Notes: generated from the letters alone by a model not told the origin. DNA of 64,000 bases from Amphritea sp. (GCF_016744155.1 NZ_JADGEW010000013.1:1-64000), one strand, 5' to 3'; shown: positions 44,793 through 54,440, counted from the first letter of the stretch. Numbers and translations: made by a program.

Positions 44793-47645
44793 TTAGTCTA
44801 CTTCTAACGAGTTTTTTATTATTGAAGAATGACTTAAGGCTTTTTGCATTTCCGCAGCGGGCAAAGGCTTATCAAAATAAAAACCTTGACCAAATTCACA
44901 TCCAAGCTTTTTAGTAATATTAAGCTGTTCAATATTTTCAATCCCCTCGGCGATACAACTCAATTCCAGCTCATGTGCCAAGTATAGGATGCCGTTCACT
45001 ATGCGCCTATGCTTCTGTGAATCTGTGCATTTCATTACAAAGGACTTATCAATTTTAATCTTATCAATTGTAAAGTCAGTCAGGTGTTTCAGCGATGAAA
45101 AGCCCGTGCCGAAATCATCGAGGTGAATATTAATGCCCTCTTTTTTCAACTGTTCAATCACATTAACCGCATGTTGTGTATCTCGTATTAACGCGGTTTC
45201 AGTAATCTCGACAGCTAGCTCTCCTCGATTGAAGCCATATTGATGCGTCATCTTTTTTGCAAAGGTTAGCAGATGATTGTCATAGAACTGAATGGTTGAG
45301 ACGTTTATAGACAGACATTTACCAGCGATGTCAGGGGTATTTTTTCTCCACTCACTCCATTGCTTGCACGCTGTTTCGAAAACCCAGATTCCGAGTGCAT
45401 GCATGAGATTACTATTTTCAGCAATCGGAATAAACTCACCAGGCAGTAGTATCCCTCTCGTTGGATGGTTCCAGCGAATAAGGGCCTCACAGCCAACAAC
45501 ATGGCCCGATTGAAGCTCAACGATCGGCTGATAGTAAAGGATAAACTGATTATCTTGTAAGGCAGTTCTCAGCTCTTGTTCTACTTGAACATCCTCAACC
45601 AAATGTCTTCGCATATCCTGATCAAACACTACATAACAGTTCTTACCAGAAAGCTTAGCTTGATACATCGCTATATCGGCATCACGAATAATCTGCTCTG
45701 AGTTAGCGTATTCATCATTACTCAGGGCGATACCAATACTCGCTCCGCTCTTCAACTCCTGCTTGGCAATATAAAAAGGGGTATTTAGCCCATTAATAAT
45801 TCTTTCAGCGACTCTGGTAAAATATGAAACATCTCTGCTTTCCAGCAACATTACAAACTCATCACCACCTAATCGAGCCAAAATATCCGCACTGCGTAAA
45901 CAGCCCTTCAGTCTCTCAGAGACTTCTCTTAGTAATTGATCTCCAACAGAGTGCCCTAACGTGTCGTTGACTATTTTAAATTTATCTAAGTCTATGAATA
46001 ATACTGCAAACTGCTGATCGGGTTGGCGAGAGAAACTTTCAAGCTTTTGATCAAGATAACTTATAAACCAAGACCTATTGTGTAGCCCTGTTAAATTATC
46101 GTAGAAAGCATCATGAGAAAGGCGTAATTCAGCTATTTTTCGATCATTAATATCCGTATGAGAACCGGCCATTCTTTTGGGTTTACTTTCATTATTGAGC
46201 TCAGCAAGACCATGACTCAGTATCCATTTATAGCTACCATCTACTTGCCTGATACGATATTCAGATTCAAAAAAAGGCGAGCTACCTTGTAAATGTGACT
46301 CAAGCTTCATCTCCAGTAAGCTTTTATCTTCTGGATGTATTCTATCCAGCCAAACTGATGGTTTTACAGTTTCACCAAGCGAAGAAGAAACGTCATGGCC
46401 AAGTAAAAGTCGAAATCGCGGAGAAAGGTAAAGCATATTCTCTTCAAGGTTCCAGTCCCACAATGATTCGTGAGAAGCATTGACCGCAAGTTCATAACGC
46501 TTCTGACTCTCGGCTAATGCTTTATCGGACGCTGTACGAGCGGATAAAGTATCAAGAAAAGTATTAAACCAGATCACAAGCTGTGACAGTTCATTCGATC
46601 CCTTAACGGGTAATCGATGAGTCAAATCATAATTATTTTTCTCTAATAGCTTAAACCCATCTATAACTGATTTTACTGGATCAAGAATCTTTCTCAGAAA
46701 TAGCCAACCTAAAAACACAACTAAAATTAGCCCTATAATGACTAAGCTAACAGTAGAGTCTTTTATCTTTATTACACCCGATAGTAATGCTACTTCAGGT
46801 ACGACATTAACCATATGCCAGCGATAGGGGGCAATATCCATATGCTGAACAAGATATCGTTGACTACCTTGTTGTATTACATCGCTTATTGTCCTGTCTA
46901 AGTGCAAGGACTTAATAAACGACAAACTAACGTCAGAGGAGTTCTGATAAATTACATTCTGAAACTGATCTAATAGGACAAACTGGCTTCCTGGCAAGAG
47001 GTTGATGTGCTCAAACTGATTAGCTATATGGTCCAGACTATATGAGACAACAATTGTCGCAACAGGACGTTGCTTCAGTGTTTTTCGATCAAGTACATGA
47101 ATTATTCTTGACGCCGTCAGAACCTTATCTTGTCGTGATGTTACATTCACATTAGACACAACGCCTGCCCAATAAACCTGATGATCTGACTTTCGTGTAT
47201 TCTCTTTAATGAAAGTTACAACATCCTCACGAATCGAGCTAATATCTAGCGTTTCTCCCACTTGATAGTGCGCATCCCCTTCCGTAAAAATATCTATTGA
47301 AATAAGGCCTTCGAGATTCAAGTAACCATTCAAGATATAACCGATGCGGGCTTGAGTAGATAGCTGAGTATAGTTGTCAGGAACGGTCCCCATATCATCT
47401 AAAGCATCAACTATTTCTTCAACACCTGAGATGTTTGCAATCAGACTCTCTACCTGTTGAAGCTGAATTAGCAGTTGCTCGCTCTTACTTTCCAAAAGGG
47501 TTCGAGCATAGCGATACTCAGCATTCTTAATAGCTTCGCTACCCGTCTGAAAAGAGATATACCCCACGACAATGAGCGGAATAATTGAAATGAAAATCAT
47601 CAACCCTATAAAGGAAACTAAGATGTTTTTTTGTGGATGAAACAT
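44793..47645 (-). CDS. Membrane c-di-GMP protein: dCACHE-HAMP-PAS-GGDEF-EAL
   Basis: 950 residues. A first membrane segment (8-30), a periplasmic double-CACHE domain (about 35-295), a second membrane segment (about 302-320), HAMP (to about 375), a PAS domain (385-505; LLGHDVSSSLGE, DINDRKIAELRL), a GGDEF domain with intact RLGGDEF, and an EAL domain with intact CEALIRW and the DDFGTGFSS loop. Both catalytic motifs look functional, so it could make or degrade c-di-GMP. It begins 9 bp after a gene for a periplasmic binding lipoprotein, its probable ligand-delivery partner. Confidence 0.92.
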   Translation of the reverse strand: MFHPQKNILVSFIGLMIFISIIPLIVVGYISFQTGSEAIKNAEYRYARTLLESKSEQLLIQLQQVESLIANISGVEEIVDALDDMGTVPDNYTQLSTQARIGYILNGYLNLEGLISIDIFTEGDAHYQVGETLDISSIREDVVTFIKENTRKSDHQVYWAGVVSNVNVTSRQDKVLTASRIIHVLDRKTLKQRPVATIVVSYSLDHIANQFEHINLLPGSQFVLLDQFQNVIYQNSSDVSLSFIKSLHLDRTISDVIQQGSQRYLVQHMDIAPYRWHMVNVVPEVALLSGVIKIKDSTVSLVIIGLILVVFLGWLFLRKILDPVKSVIDGFKLLEKNNYDLTHRLPVKGSNELSQLVIWFNTFLDTLSARTASDKALAESQKRYELAVNASHESLWDWNLEENMLYLSPRFRLLLGHDVSSSLGETVKPSVWLDRIHPEDKSLLEMKLESHLQGSSPFFESEYRIRQVDGSYKWILSHGLAELNNESKPKRMAGSHTDINDRKIAELRLSHDAFYDNLTGLHNRSWFISYLDQKLESFSRQPDQQFAVLFIDLDKFKIVNDTLGHSVGDQLLREVSERLKGCLRSADILARLGGDEFVMLLESRDVSYFTRVAERIINGLNTPFYIAKQELKSGASIGIALSNDEYANSEQIIRDADIAMYQAKLSGKNCYVVFDQDMRRHLVEDVQVEQELRTALQDNQFILYYQPIVELQSGHVVGCEALIRWNHPTRGILLPGEFIPIAENSNLMHALGIWVFETACKQWSEWRKNTPDIAGKCLSINVSTIQFYDNHLLTFAKKMTHQYGFNRGELAVEITETALIRDTQHAVNVIEQLKKEGINIHLDDFGTGFSSLKHLTDFTIDKIKIDKSFVMKCTDSQKHRRIVNGILYLAHELELSCIAEGIENIEQLNITKKLGCEFGQGFYFDKPLPAAEMQKALSHSSIIKNSLEVD

Positions 47646-47654
47646 CTTGTTTCC

Positions 47655-48650
47655 TTAGTACGAGGAATTTTTTGTTATTAAGCGAGTATCAATTAAAATT
47701 ACTGCGGGGAGGCGTTCACCTATTAACGCCCTATATGCAAAAAGTACTCCCTGATAGCCTTGCTCTGCGGCCTGCTGATCAACTGTAGCGATCATTTCTC
47801 CATTTTTGACTGCAATCAATGCTTGATCTAATGCATCGTAACCCGCTACTTTAACTTTTTTATGCCCATTATCTTTCAGGTATTTGACAGCTCCGAGAGC
47901 CATCATGTCATTCGCGCAAAATATAGCTTCTATATTAGGATGCTGTTCCAGAAGAGTCTTTGTTACCTCATATGCCTCATCAATTTTCCAATGAGCTGTT
48001 TCACTGGCGACAATCGTTACAAATTCTGATTCGTTGAATGCTCTCATCGCCCCATTCTTTCGATCTTTAGCATTTTCAGCGGCTCTGATGCCCTCTAGAA
48101 TTGCAACTTCAGTCGGCTTTTTCAACGGTGTTACGAGCGTTTTAGCAGAGTCATATGCAGCTTGTTCGTTGTCTACGCTAATAAAAGGTACGCCTGCTAA
48201 GCCTGATGCTTTGGAGTATTCACGATCTAAACGATTATCGATGTTAACCACGATAATGCCTGCATCCTGCGCTTGTTTTAAAACAGGTATAAGCCCTATC
48301 GAATCGCCAGGTGCAATTACTATAGCGTCGACTTTGGCTCTTATAAGCCCCTCAACTATTCCAATTTGTTGCTGAATAGAGGTCTCTTGCGCTGCTGTTT
48401 TAACGATCAGTTCTACCTCTAACTCCTCTTCGGCTTGTCGGGCACCTTGTTCCATCTTAATGAAGAATGGATTAGTTAAGGTTTTCATAACCAGGGCAAT
48501 TTTTTTCGGAGGTGGCAAACTAGCAGCATCTTCTTTCTCAGCTGCAGGCGGAGATTGGCGAGTGACAGGCTCTGATTCACTGCAACCGGCAAGGCCAAAG
48601 ACAAAAAGTAAAACGAATATAAGTGAAGACGCCGGGGTTGAATACTTCAT
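47655..48650 (-). CDS. RbsB-like periplasmic binding lipoprotein
   Basis: About 331 residues. A lipoprotein signal peptide with lipobox LAGC (Cys near residue 23) is followed by a low-complexity linker and a type I periplasmic-binding (Peripla_BP_4) fold: KIALVMKTLTNPFFIKMEQGA, VDAIVIAPGDS, VNIDNRLD, IEAIFCANDMMALGA. The ATG at 48650 has GGAG 6 nt upstream. There is no ABC permease or ATPase nearby. The only co-transcribed gene is the GGDEF-EAL protein, so a sensory role is more likely than transport, as in LuxP-LuxQ and NspS-MbaA. Confidence 0.88.
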   Translation of the reverse strand: MKYSTPASSLIFVLLFVFGLAGCSESEPVTRQSPPAAEKEDAASLPPPKKIALVMKTLTNPFFIKMEQGARQAEEELEVELIVKTAAQETSIQQQIGIVEGLIRAKVDAIVIAPGDSIGLIPVLKQAQDAGIIVVNIDNRLDREYSKASGLAGVPFISVDNEQAAYDSAKTLVTPLKKPTEVAILEGIRAAENAKDRKNGAMRAFNESEFVTIVASETAHWKIDEAYEVTKTLLEQHPNIEAIFCANDMMALGAVKYLKDNGHKKVKVAGYDALDQALIAVKNGEMIATVDQQAAEQGYQGVLFAYRALIGERLPAVILIDTRLITKNSSY

Positions 48651-48927
48651 ATCATGCTCCATTTGCACAAAAATCAAACCACTTACGACCTATCTCACAG
48701 CGTGTGTGTGTACATAAGCACTCGTAACCAACTTTATAATTATTACTATTCAGATTTAAAAGGTTTCTGTCCAGCTTAATTCCTGTAATACATGAAATTA
48801 CCCATAAGAACATGACCTACAGCGCAATAGGATTGATAGCAGTGCTCAATTCTTCATTTATTTTGTTCTATCCACTCGCTATGCTCAGTTTATCGCTTTA
48901 GAGAAGCCCCTCAGTAAGGAGTTAGAT

Positions 48928-49215
48928 ATGACTGCGTACGCAATTTTTGATGTTGAGATACAGGATCCCGAGCGCTACCAAGATTTCATGACGCTAGTAA
49001 AACCTGCACTTGAAGCGGCGGGTGCCAAGTATCTTTCTCGAGGAGGGCCCCACAAAGTTTACGAGGGTGATTGGATTCCGCGGCGGATCGTACTGCTCGA
49101 ATTTGCTTCAGTGGATGCTTTTGAAGCCTTCTATTACGGAGAGGTTTACCAAAACCTTATATCGATACGAGATGAGTGTAGCTCTGCTCGACTGGTTAGC
49201 GTTGAAGGGCTGTGA
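48928..49215 (+). CDS. DUF1330 domain protein
   Basis: 95 residues, dimeric alpha-beta barrel type: AYAIFDVEIQDPERYQDFM, GGPHKVYEGDW and PRRIVLLEF are DUF1330 signatures. AAGGAG stands upstream of the ATG. The family's biochemical role is not established. Stands alone; the 277 bp before it and the 190 bp after it contain no other gene apart from a diverged repeat. Confidence 0.87.
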   Translation: MTAYAIFDVEIQDPERYQDFMTLVKPALEAAGAKYLSRGGPHKVYEGDWIPRRIVLLEFASVDAFEAFYYGEVYQNLISIRDECSSARLVSVEGL

Positions 49216-49257
49216 TAACTAGTGTGAGCACTTACGCAGAAATCAATTACTCTGCTT

Positions 49258-49325
49258 CTTTTAATGTTATCTGTGGTGACACTCTTTATAGAGATCATTT
49301 CTACCACTGAGGAACAGCAAAGATA
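49258..49325. repeat. Divergent family-A repeat
   Basis: TTATCTGTGGTGACACTC, ATAGAGATCATTTCTACC and ACTGAGGAACAGC match the diverged family-A element at 44520-44597, with partly degraded arms. Confidence 0.6.
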
Positions 49326-49409
49326 ATCGCCGTGAGGGCATGACTTCTACTGAAAGCTAAACGAGCCAGCTGCAAAGCTGCGATCTGGCGACTAACATAA
49401 ACGCAATTA

Positions 49410-50297
49410 TCAGCGAATCAACAACTCTGCTTCTTTGCTAATCCAGTCGATAAACGTGGCGGTTTTTCTATCGGGTTCTTTGAAATCGGGCCAGGCTATG
49501 TAGTAGGCATAGTCGGTTAACTCCAGATCAAACAATCTTACCAGCGACCCCTCCTTTAATTCTTTCTGCAGTAGCAGCGGACAGCCGAGCATAATACCTT
49601 GTCCATTCAAAATGGCCTGCAAACGCACATTGGTATCATCGTATATCAAGCCGCTTTCACAACGTATTTTCTCCACTCCGGCCAGATCCAGCCACTCACG
49701 CCAGGGGGCATAATCCGTGTCATGAATGAAGGTGTGTCCCGCCAGATCTTCGGGGTGGTGAATCCTGCCGGCCTCTTTAAGAAAAGCAGGACTGCAGACG
49801 GGCGTCAGATCCCCAGGAATAAGCCTCTGCGCTTCTGCACCTGGCCACTCCCCTTTACCCCAGAGAATAGCCGCATCAATATTCTCAGCGCTGAAATCAG
49901 GGGCGCTATTTCGATGAATAAGATCCACCTGTATTTCAGAATTTTTAACCCAGAAATTTTTCAGCCGCGGTGCGAGCCATGAAACTGAAAAAAACGGCCG
50001 CAATGCGATATGCAGATTGGCCTGTTGTTTCACTTCCATCACATTACGCACGGCACTGGCAATGGCCTTAAAAGGCTCATCCAGAGAGGTATAAAGACGA
50101 TAACCCTCATCAGTGAGTAACATACTACGGCTGGTACGACTAAACAGCCGTACTTCCAAGTACTCTTCCAAGGTTTTGATCTGATGGCTTACCGCTGAAG
50201 GTGATACCAATAATTCCTCAGCAGCTTTGGTAAAGTTAAGATATTTGCCCGCCACCACAAAGGTTTTCAGGGCATTCATCAGCGGAATATAAGCCAT
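49410..50297 (-). CDS. LysR-family regulator (GcvA-like), left bracket of the Rieske locus
   Basis: 295 residues: HTH with FTKAAEELLVSPSAVSHQI and a substrate-binding domain with GEWPGAEAQRLIPGDLTPVC. AAGGAG lies 7 nt before the ATG at 50297; a TTG one codon earlier is not needed. It follows the amidase gene by 11 bp on the same strand, so it is probably part of that operon and autoregulated. It is a paralogue of the LysR at 61722-62615: about 41 of the first 58 residues are identical. GcvA-type regulators often respond to amino-acid-like ligands. Confidence 0.88.
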   Translation of the reverse strand: MAYIPLMNALKTFVVAGKYLNFTKAAEELLVSPSAVSHQIKTLEEYLEVRLFSRTSRSMLLTDEGYRLYTSLDEPFKAIASAVRNVMEVKQQANLHIALRPFFSVSWLAPRLKNFWVKNSEIQVDLIHRNSAPDFSAENIDAAILWGKGEWPGAEAQRLIPGDLTPVCSPAFLKEAGRIHHPEDLAGHTFIHDTDYAPWREWLDLAGVEKIRCESGLIYDDTNVRLQAILNGQGIMLGCPLLLQKELKEGSLVRLFDLELTDYAYYIAWPDFKEPDRKTATFIDWISKEAELLIR

Positions 50298-50308
50298 CAA
50301 GCTACTCC

Positions 50309-51610
50309 TTAACTCATTGTTGTCTCAGCCCAACGGGCCAACGTTAGTAACTGGTCGTCTTCACGGGGGCGGCCAATAAACTGTAGTCCCAGTGGTAAAC
50401 CTTGCTCATCGGTCATCCCCGGCAATGTCACTACGGGCAAACCTAGCACCTGCCAGGGCCGACTCATATGCGGCTGTCCCGTCGCAGTTTGACCGCAAGG
50501 TGCAACACCCGGTGCAGCCGGTGCCAAGATGGCATCAACATCCAGATGATCAGGGTTGGACCAGAGCCAGTTACCGATCTTAGATACTGTCTGTAAGGAA
50601 TCCAGATAGGTCTCGCGCGCCATGCCCCGGCCTAACTCAAACAGCTGTTGTAAGGCTTCAGATAGCTGTTCGGGATGGCCCGCTTCGTACGTCAGGTTAC
50701 GGGTCGCTTCCCAGGCCATGATTTTATGATGATGCTCGACTAAGCGGCGAATAAGGTCGCAGCTATGCATTTCGATGATCTCAGCACCCTGTTGCTGCAG
50801 ACGACTACTGAATTGTTCTAGTGCCTGATCCATCGCCGGGTCACTATCTCCTACCGAACTACCCTTACACACCAGAATCCGATAGGGGCGATCGGGTACC
50901 GTTGATGAGACAAGCGGTTGCTGCAATAAAACACTACGCAACAACTCGATGTCTTCCACCTGGCGGGCAAAGAGCCCTAAGGAATCCAGTGACTGGGCCA
51001 GCGGCTGTACACCCCGCAGGGAATATTCGCCACGGCTGCCGACATAGCCAACCACGCCACAATAAGCGGCCGGACGAATAACCGATGCCGCCGTTTGTGA
51101 ACCTACAGCAGCCGGTACCATAAAATCTGCAACCGCCGCGGCAGAACCACTGGATGATCCACCGGGTGTTCGCCCCAGATCTCTAGGGTTACAGGTTTTA
51201 CCCGGTTTGAAATAAGCAAACTCAGTAGTGACCGTTTTACCCGGCACCATCGCCCCGGCCTTGGTTAACAAATTAACGCAGCTGGCATTATCTACCGGCT
51301 GACGGCCCCGATGGATAGTCGACCCCATCTCGGTAGCCATGCCCGCCGTATCGATAATATCTTTGATGCCTACAGGTAAACCCTGCAACAGGCTAGCGGT
51401 ATAGAAATCTTGCCGATCAAAATACTGTTGCAGATACTGTTCCCGGGGTAGCAGATAATGCCAGGCCCCAACCTCAGCCTCCCGGGCATCGATCCGGTCA
51501 TAATAGGCATTGATCAGATCAACAGGGGAAACTTCTCCCTCGGCGATCATATCGAGAGCACGGCGTAAACTTAACGTCTTCAGGTCGGTGTTCAGCGTCG
51601 GGCTACTCAT
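50309..51610 (-). CDS. Amidase-signature-family amidase
   Basis: 433 residues with the full Ser-cisSer-Lys triad: Lys83 (PVGIKDIID), cis-Ser154 (GGSSSGSAAAVA) and nucleophile Ser176 (SQTAASVIRPA). The glycine normally preceding the nucleophile is Ala here. The family hydrolyses C-N bonds in amides, ureides or allophanate; no C-terminal allophanate-hydrolase domain is present. The start overlaps the DUF1116 gene by 4 bp, so the products probably act together. Substrate unknown. Confidence 0.9.
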   Translation of the reverse strand: MSSPTLNTDLKTLSLRRALDMIAEGEVSPVDLINAYYDRIDAREAEVGAWHYLLPREQYLQQYFDRQDFYTASLLQGLPVGIKDIIDTAGMATEMGSTIHRGRQPVDNASCVNLLTKAGAMVPGKTVTTEFAYFKPGKTCNPRDLGRTPGGSSSGSAAAVADFMVPAAVGSQTAASVIRPAAYCGVVGYVGSRGEYSLRGVQPLAQSLDSLGLFARQVEDIELLRSVLLQQPLVSSTVPDRPYRILVCKGSSVGDSDPAMDQALEQFSSRLQQQGAEIIEMHSCDLIRRLVEHHHKIMAWEATRNLTYEAGHPEQLSEALQQLFELGRGMARETYLDSLQTVSKIGNWLWSNPDHLDVDAILAPAAPGVAPCGQTATGQPHMSRPWQVLGLPVVTLPGMTDEQGLPLGLQFIGRPREDDQLLTLARWAETTMS

Positions 51611-52791
51611 AGCCCGGCCTCATCCAATACATTACGGAAGAAGCTCACAGGAACATCCACCACACCCCCTCCGATACGACCGGACTCGCCTCTATCTTCA
51701 ATCATTCCCAGCAACACCATAGGGCCGCCTTGGTTTTCTACCACCTGACGGGCAGACGTCATCGCCGGACGAGAACCAAAACCTATCAGAGTCCCTGACA
51801 ATGCTTTTTCTGGACGACTCAGTGCATCCTCAGGCAGATACGCTTTAAGGCCTTCATAGGATGCAGTCGCCGTATTCAAAACCTGACCACCCAGGCCAAT
51901 GAAATCCACCACCGCACTATCACCTATCGCGCCAACAGCACGTCGACCGGTATGGGCTGCATCAATAGCCCCTTTAACTTCTGGCGCGGCCATCGTAATC
52001 CAAAGCCCCGGCTTAGCAGCAACCTGAACACCAAACTCATAACCATTACCTGCTGCCTTGGTAATCAAAGACGCACCTTCGATACCTTCTGCCGCCGACA
52101 TCATCAGGCTACTGGAAGCCATCCAGATATTCAGTGCGAACGCCATCGCCCCATTCAAAAAGACTTCAATATCTTCAGGAATATCGTCACTAGTGGCCTT
52201 AAATAGCTGATCTGCGATCAACGCAGAGCCGGCTATTGTGCGTCCATGGCAGTCATCACCATCACCCAACGCAGCCGCTATCACGGGTAACAGATCAATA
52301 GGTTGCTCTAAACGGTTAACTATCCAGTCACTCAGTTCGCCATTCAGCCAGCTTAAGTGCGTTTGCAGTTCAGGATCTAACTTGCCTAAACGGGTACAGT
52401 GCACCATTCCTTCATTTAGGACTGAATATTTTCTGGCGGCAGGCTTATTCTTATCGCAGATGACCATTAGCTGCATCGACGGTGAAACCGCGCCCGCCAA
52501 CGGTACCACTATGTTGTGATCCTGCGCTGCTTCGACCCGGATCAATCCCTGATTAATCATCTGTCTGGCCTGATCATAGCTATCAGCCCACCCTTCCCAC
52601 ACCGCGCCTACACAAAGCGAATTCATCACCGGTGCTGGAATCGTATCCACAGCGCTAAAAGGAGGCCCCGCATGCAGCAACAATTTAGCTTCATCAGCGA
52701 TAACATCGCTTACCCGACACATTCCGGTCCATTGAGGATGGCATTCAGAGACCCGATCAAACGCGGTCTGATCAGCAGCAGATAACAACAT
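51607..52791 (-). CDS. DUF1116 protein (AllG/YlbE-like)
   Basis: 394 residues. LLLHAGPPF near residue 37, GAVSPSMQLMVICDK, LNEGMVHCTRLG, GDGDDCHGRTIAGSALI and the GIEGASLITKAAGNGYEFGVQV segment match the DUF1116 family, which includes AllG, a subunit of oxamate carbamoyltransferase in anaerobic allantoin use. The usual partners (AllF/FdrA, AllH and the AllK carbamate kinase) are absent from this window. AGGAG precedes the ATG by 9 nt. Its co-translation with an amidase suggests a ureido, carbamoyl or amide intermediate. The family call is by recalled motif pattern and is moderate to good. Confidence 0.75.
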   Translation of the reverse strand: MLLSAADQTAFDRVSECHPQWTGMCRVSDVIADEAKLLLHAGPPFSAVDTIPAPVMNSLCVGAVWEGWADSYDQARQMINQGLIRVEAAQDHNIVVPLAGAVSPSMQLMVICDKNKPAARKYSVLNEGMVHCTRLGKLDPELQTHLSWLNGELSDWIVNRLEQPIDLLPVIAAALGDGDDCHGRTIAGSALIADQLFKATSDDIPEDIEVFLNGAMAFALNIWMASSSLMMSAAEGIEGASLITKAAGNGYEFGVQVAAKPGLWITMAAPEVKGAIDAAHTGRRAVGAIGDSAVVDFIGLGGQVLNTATASYEGLKAYLPEDALSRPEKALSGTLIGFGSRPAMTSARQVVENQGGPMVLLGMIEDRGESGRIGGGVVDVPVSFFRNVLDEAGL

Positions 52792-52904
52792 AGAAATACT
52801 CTCCTGACGGGTTATGCCATCCCACGGATGGCACCCCTTTTTATTATGATACGAGGCAGGACTTACTTAACGATTACTCGGCAGATGCCGATATGGCCGG
52901 AGCC

Positions 52905-53516
52905 TTATTCAGCACGAACCCAGCTTTCACTATTCGCCAACGCTGCTGATTGAGCCACCCGGTTGAGGAAGTCACGCTCGACTGTCGTACCCGGTAGTGG
53001 AGTACCATTGACTTCAACAACAGCACCACCTGCTGGCTGAAAAATAGCAAACATCTCATGTTCACCGGTCTGAGTTTCTTCAGGCGGTAAAGCCACCGCA
53101 AAAGGCTCAGCCAGATCTTTCCAGATCATGCTCAGCGTTGTACCCGTACTCTCAGAATGGGCGATGCAGGCTTGCTGCTTCGGATAATCAGCTTCGGTCT
53201 TGAAACTGGCATCGGCGATATATTCCAGGTTATCCAACGCCACTGCAGGACGGAACAAACCGAAGCGACGGACAAAGTTTTCCACCAGGTACTGAGCCAG
53301 CTCAAGATTATCGGTCAGGCACTTACGCACGGCGCTGCCATCCTCTTTCTGGTATGGATTTTCCAGCACCAGAATCGCTTCACCACGACCGTAATCAGAC
53401 GCGGCTATTCGGAAGTACAGCGACAAAGAAGACCAGTCGCCTTCAGAATCAGTTTTCAGATAGATAAATGGGTTATCACCGGTCCAGTCGACCTTACCTG
53501 TACGGATAGAATTCAT
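52905..53516 (-). CDS. Conserved-looking protein of unknown family, 203 residues
   Basis: I do not recognise this protein. It is soluble, without a signal peptide or membrane segment, acidic, with possible short beta-strand regions (WSSLSLYFRIAAS, GEAILVLENPYQKEDG, GEHEMFAIFQPAGGAVVEVNG). AAGGA lies 8 nt before the ATG, and it sits 113 bp upstream of the DUF1116 gene and 54 bp downstream of the epimerase gene on the same strand, so it is a true member of the operon. A binding or decarboxylase-type role cannot be inferred safely. Confidence 0.8.
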   Translation of the reverse strand: MNSIRTGKVDWTGDNPFIYLKTDSEGDWSSLSLYFRIAASDYGRGEAILVLENPYQKEDGSAVRKCLTDNLELAQYLVENFVRRFGLFRPAVALDNLEYIADASFKTEADYPKQQACIAHSESTGTTLSMIWKDLAEPFAVALPPEETQTGEHEMFAIFQPAGGAVVEVNGTPLPGTTVERDFLNRVAQSAALANSESWVRAE

Positions 53517-53570
53517 AGCATAGATCCTTTAGTCATATTTCTTGTTATTTGCAGGTTGATGATGCGGCTA

Positions 53571-54440
53571 TCAGGCACGCGCTTTAGCTTTAGCCCGCAT
53601 TTGTTCAAAATTAGAAGTTGGCTGCCAGCCAAGCAGTTCTTTGGCCGCTGAACTAGAAAACACAGAGGCGCGCGGGTTTTCTTGAAAACGCCTTGGAATT
53701 GTTACCTCTGGCAGATCACCTATCACATCCGCATACCACTCCAGCGTTGGTTTAGGGTGCGAAGTATCATCCGCGCTGAGGAAGAACGTCCCGAAGCGCA
53801 AACCGTCTGCTTTCAGAGCACAATCAAATGCTGTTGCTACATCTTCAGCGGTTACGTAGTAGAACAACCAGTGACGATCAGGTGCATCAACAAACTCGAT
53901 ATATTGTTCAAGACTTTCATCCAACACGACCGCCAGTGGGCGCAGACAGATCACATCCATATCGGTGCCATCAACAAAACTCTTTGCCATCTGCTCCATA
54001 ACGATCTTGGAAACGCTGTAAGCCTGAACCGGTTTATTCTCATGGTTTTCATCTATCGGCAGAGACACTGGCTGCCAATCCGAACGCATCTCGCTCAGAC
54101 CGCAGGCCGAGACACTGGAACAGAGCACTACTTTCTGTACCTTCATCTCTGACGCCGCTTGCAGAACATGCCAGGTACCGCGCACATTGACGTCGATATA
54201 TTCTTCGGGTGCACAGTTCCAGTCATAGTCCAGTGCCGCCAGGTGTACTACCGCATCAGCACCCTCAAACGCTTTACGTAACTGCGGTAGATCCATCACA
54301 TTAGCTTCTATATATTCAACACCGCTATCTCCCGCAACCAGATCGGCGATGACAACCTCATAACTTTTCAATAACTGGCGGACAACATAGCCCCCCACAC
54401 GACCAGCACCACCGGTCACAACAACACGCTTAATAGACAT
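53571..54440 (-). CDS. NAD-dependent epimerase/dehydratase-family protein
   Basis: About 289 residues of the extended short-chain dehydrogenase type: Rossmann motif VVVTGGAGRVGGYVV (about 6-20), adenine-site ADLVAGDSG, the NAD-site HLAALDYDW, and the catalytic Ser...Tyr-x3-Lys set in CSSVSACG and AYSVSKIVMEQ. The ATG at 54440 has AGGT 6 nt upstream; an ATG at 54467 is in frame. It could oxidise or dehydrate a hydroxylated intermediate made by the Rieske enzyme. Substrate unknown. Confidence 0.87.
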   Translation of the reverse strand: MSIKRVVVTGGAGRVGGYVVRQLLKSYEVVIADLVAGDSGVEYIEANVMDLPQLRKAFEGADAVVHLAALDYDWNCAPEEYIDVNVRGTWHVLQAASEMKVQKVVLCSSVSACGLSEMRSDWQPVSLPIDENHENKPVQAYSVSKIVMEQMAKSFVDGTDMDVICLRPLAVVLDESLEQYIEFVDAPDRHWLFYYVTAEDVATAFDCALKADGLRFGTFFLSADDTSHPKPTLEWYADVIGDLPEVTIPRRFQENPRASVFSSSAAKELLGWQPTSNFEQMRAKAKARA

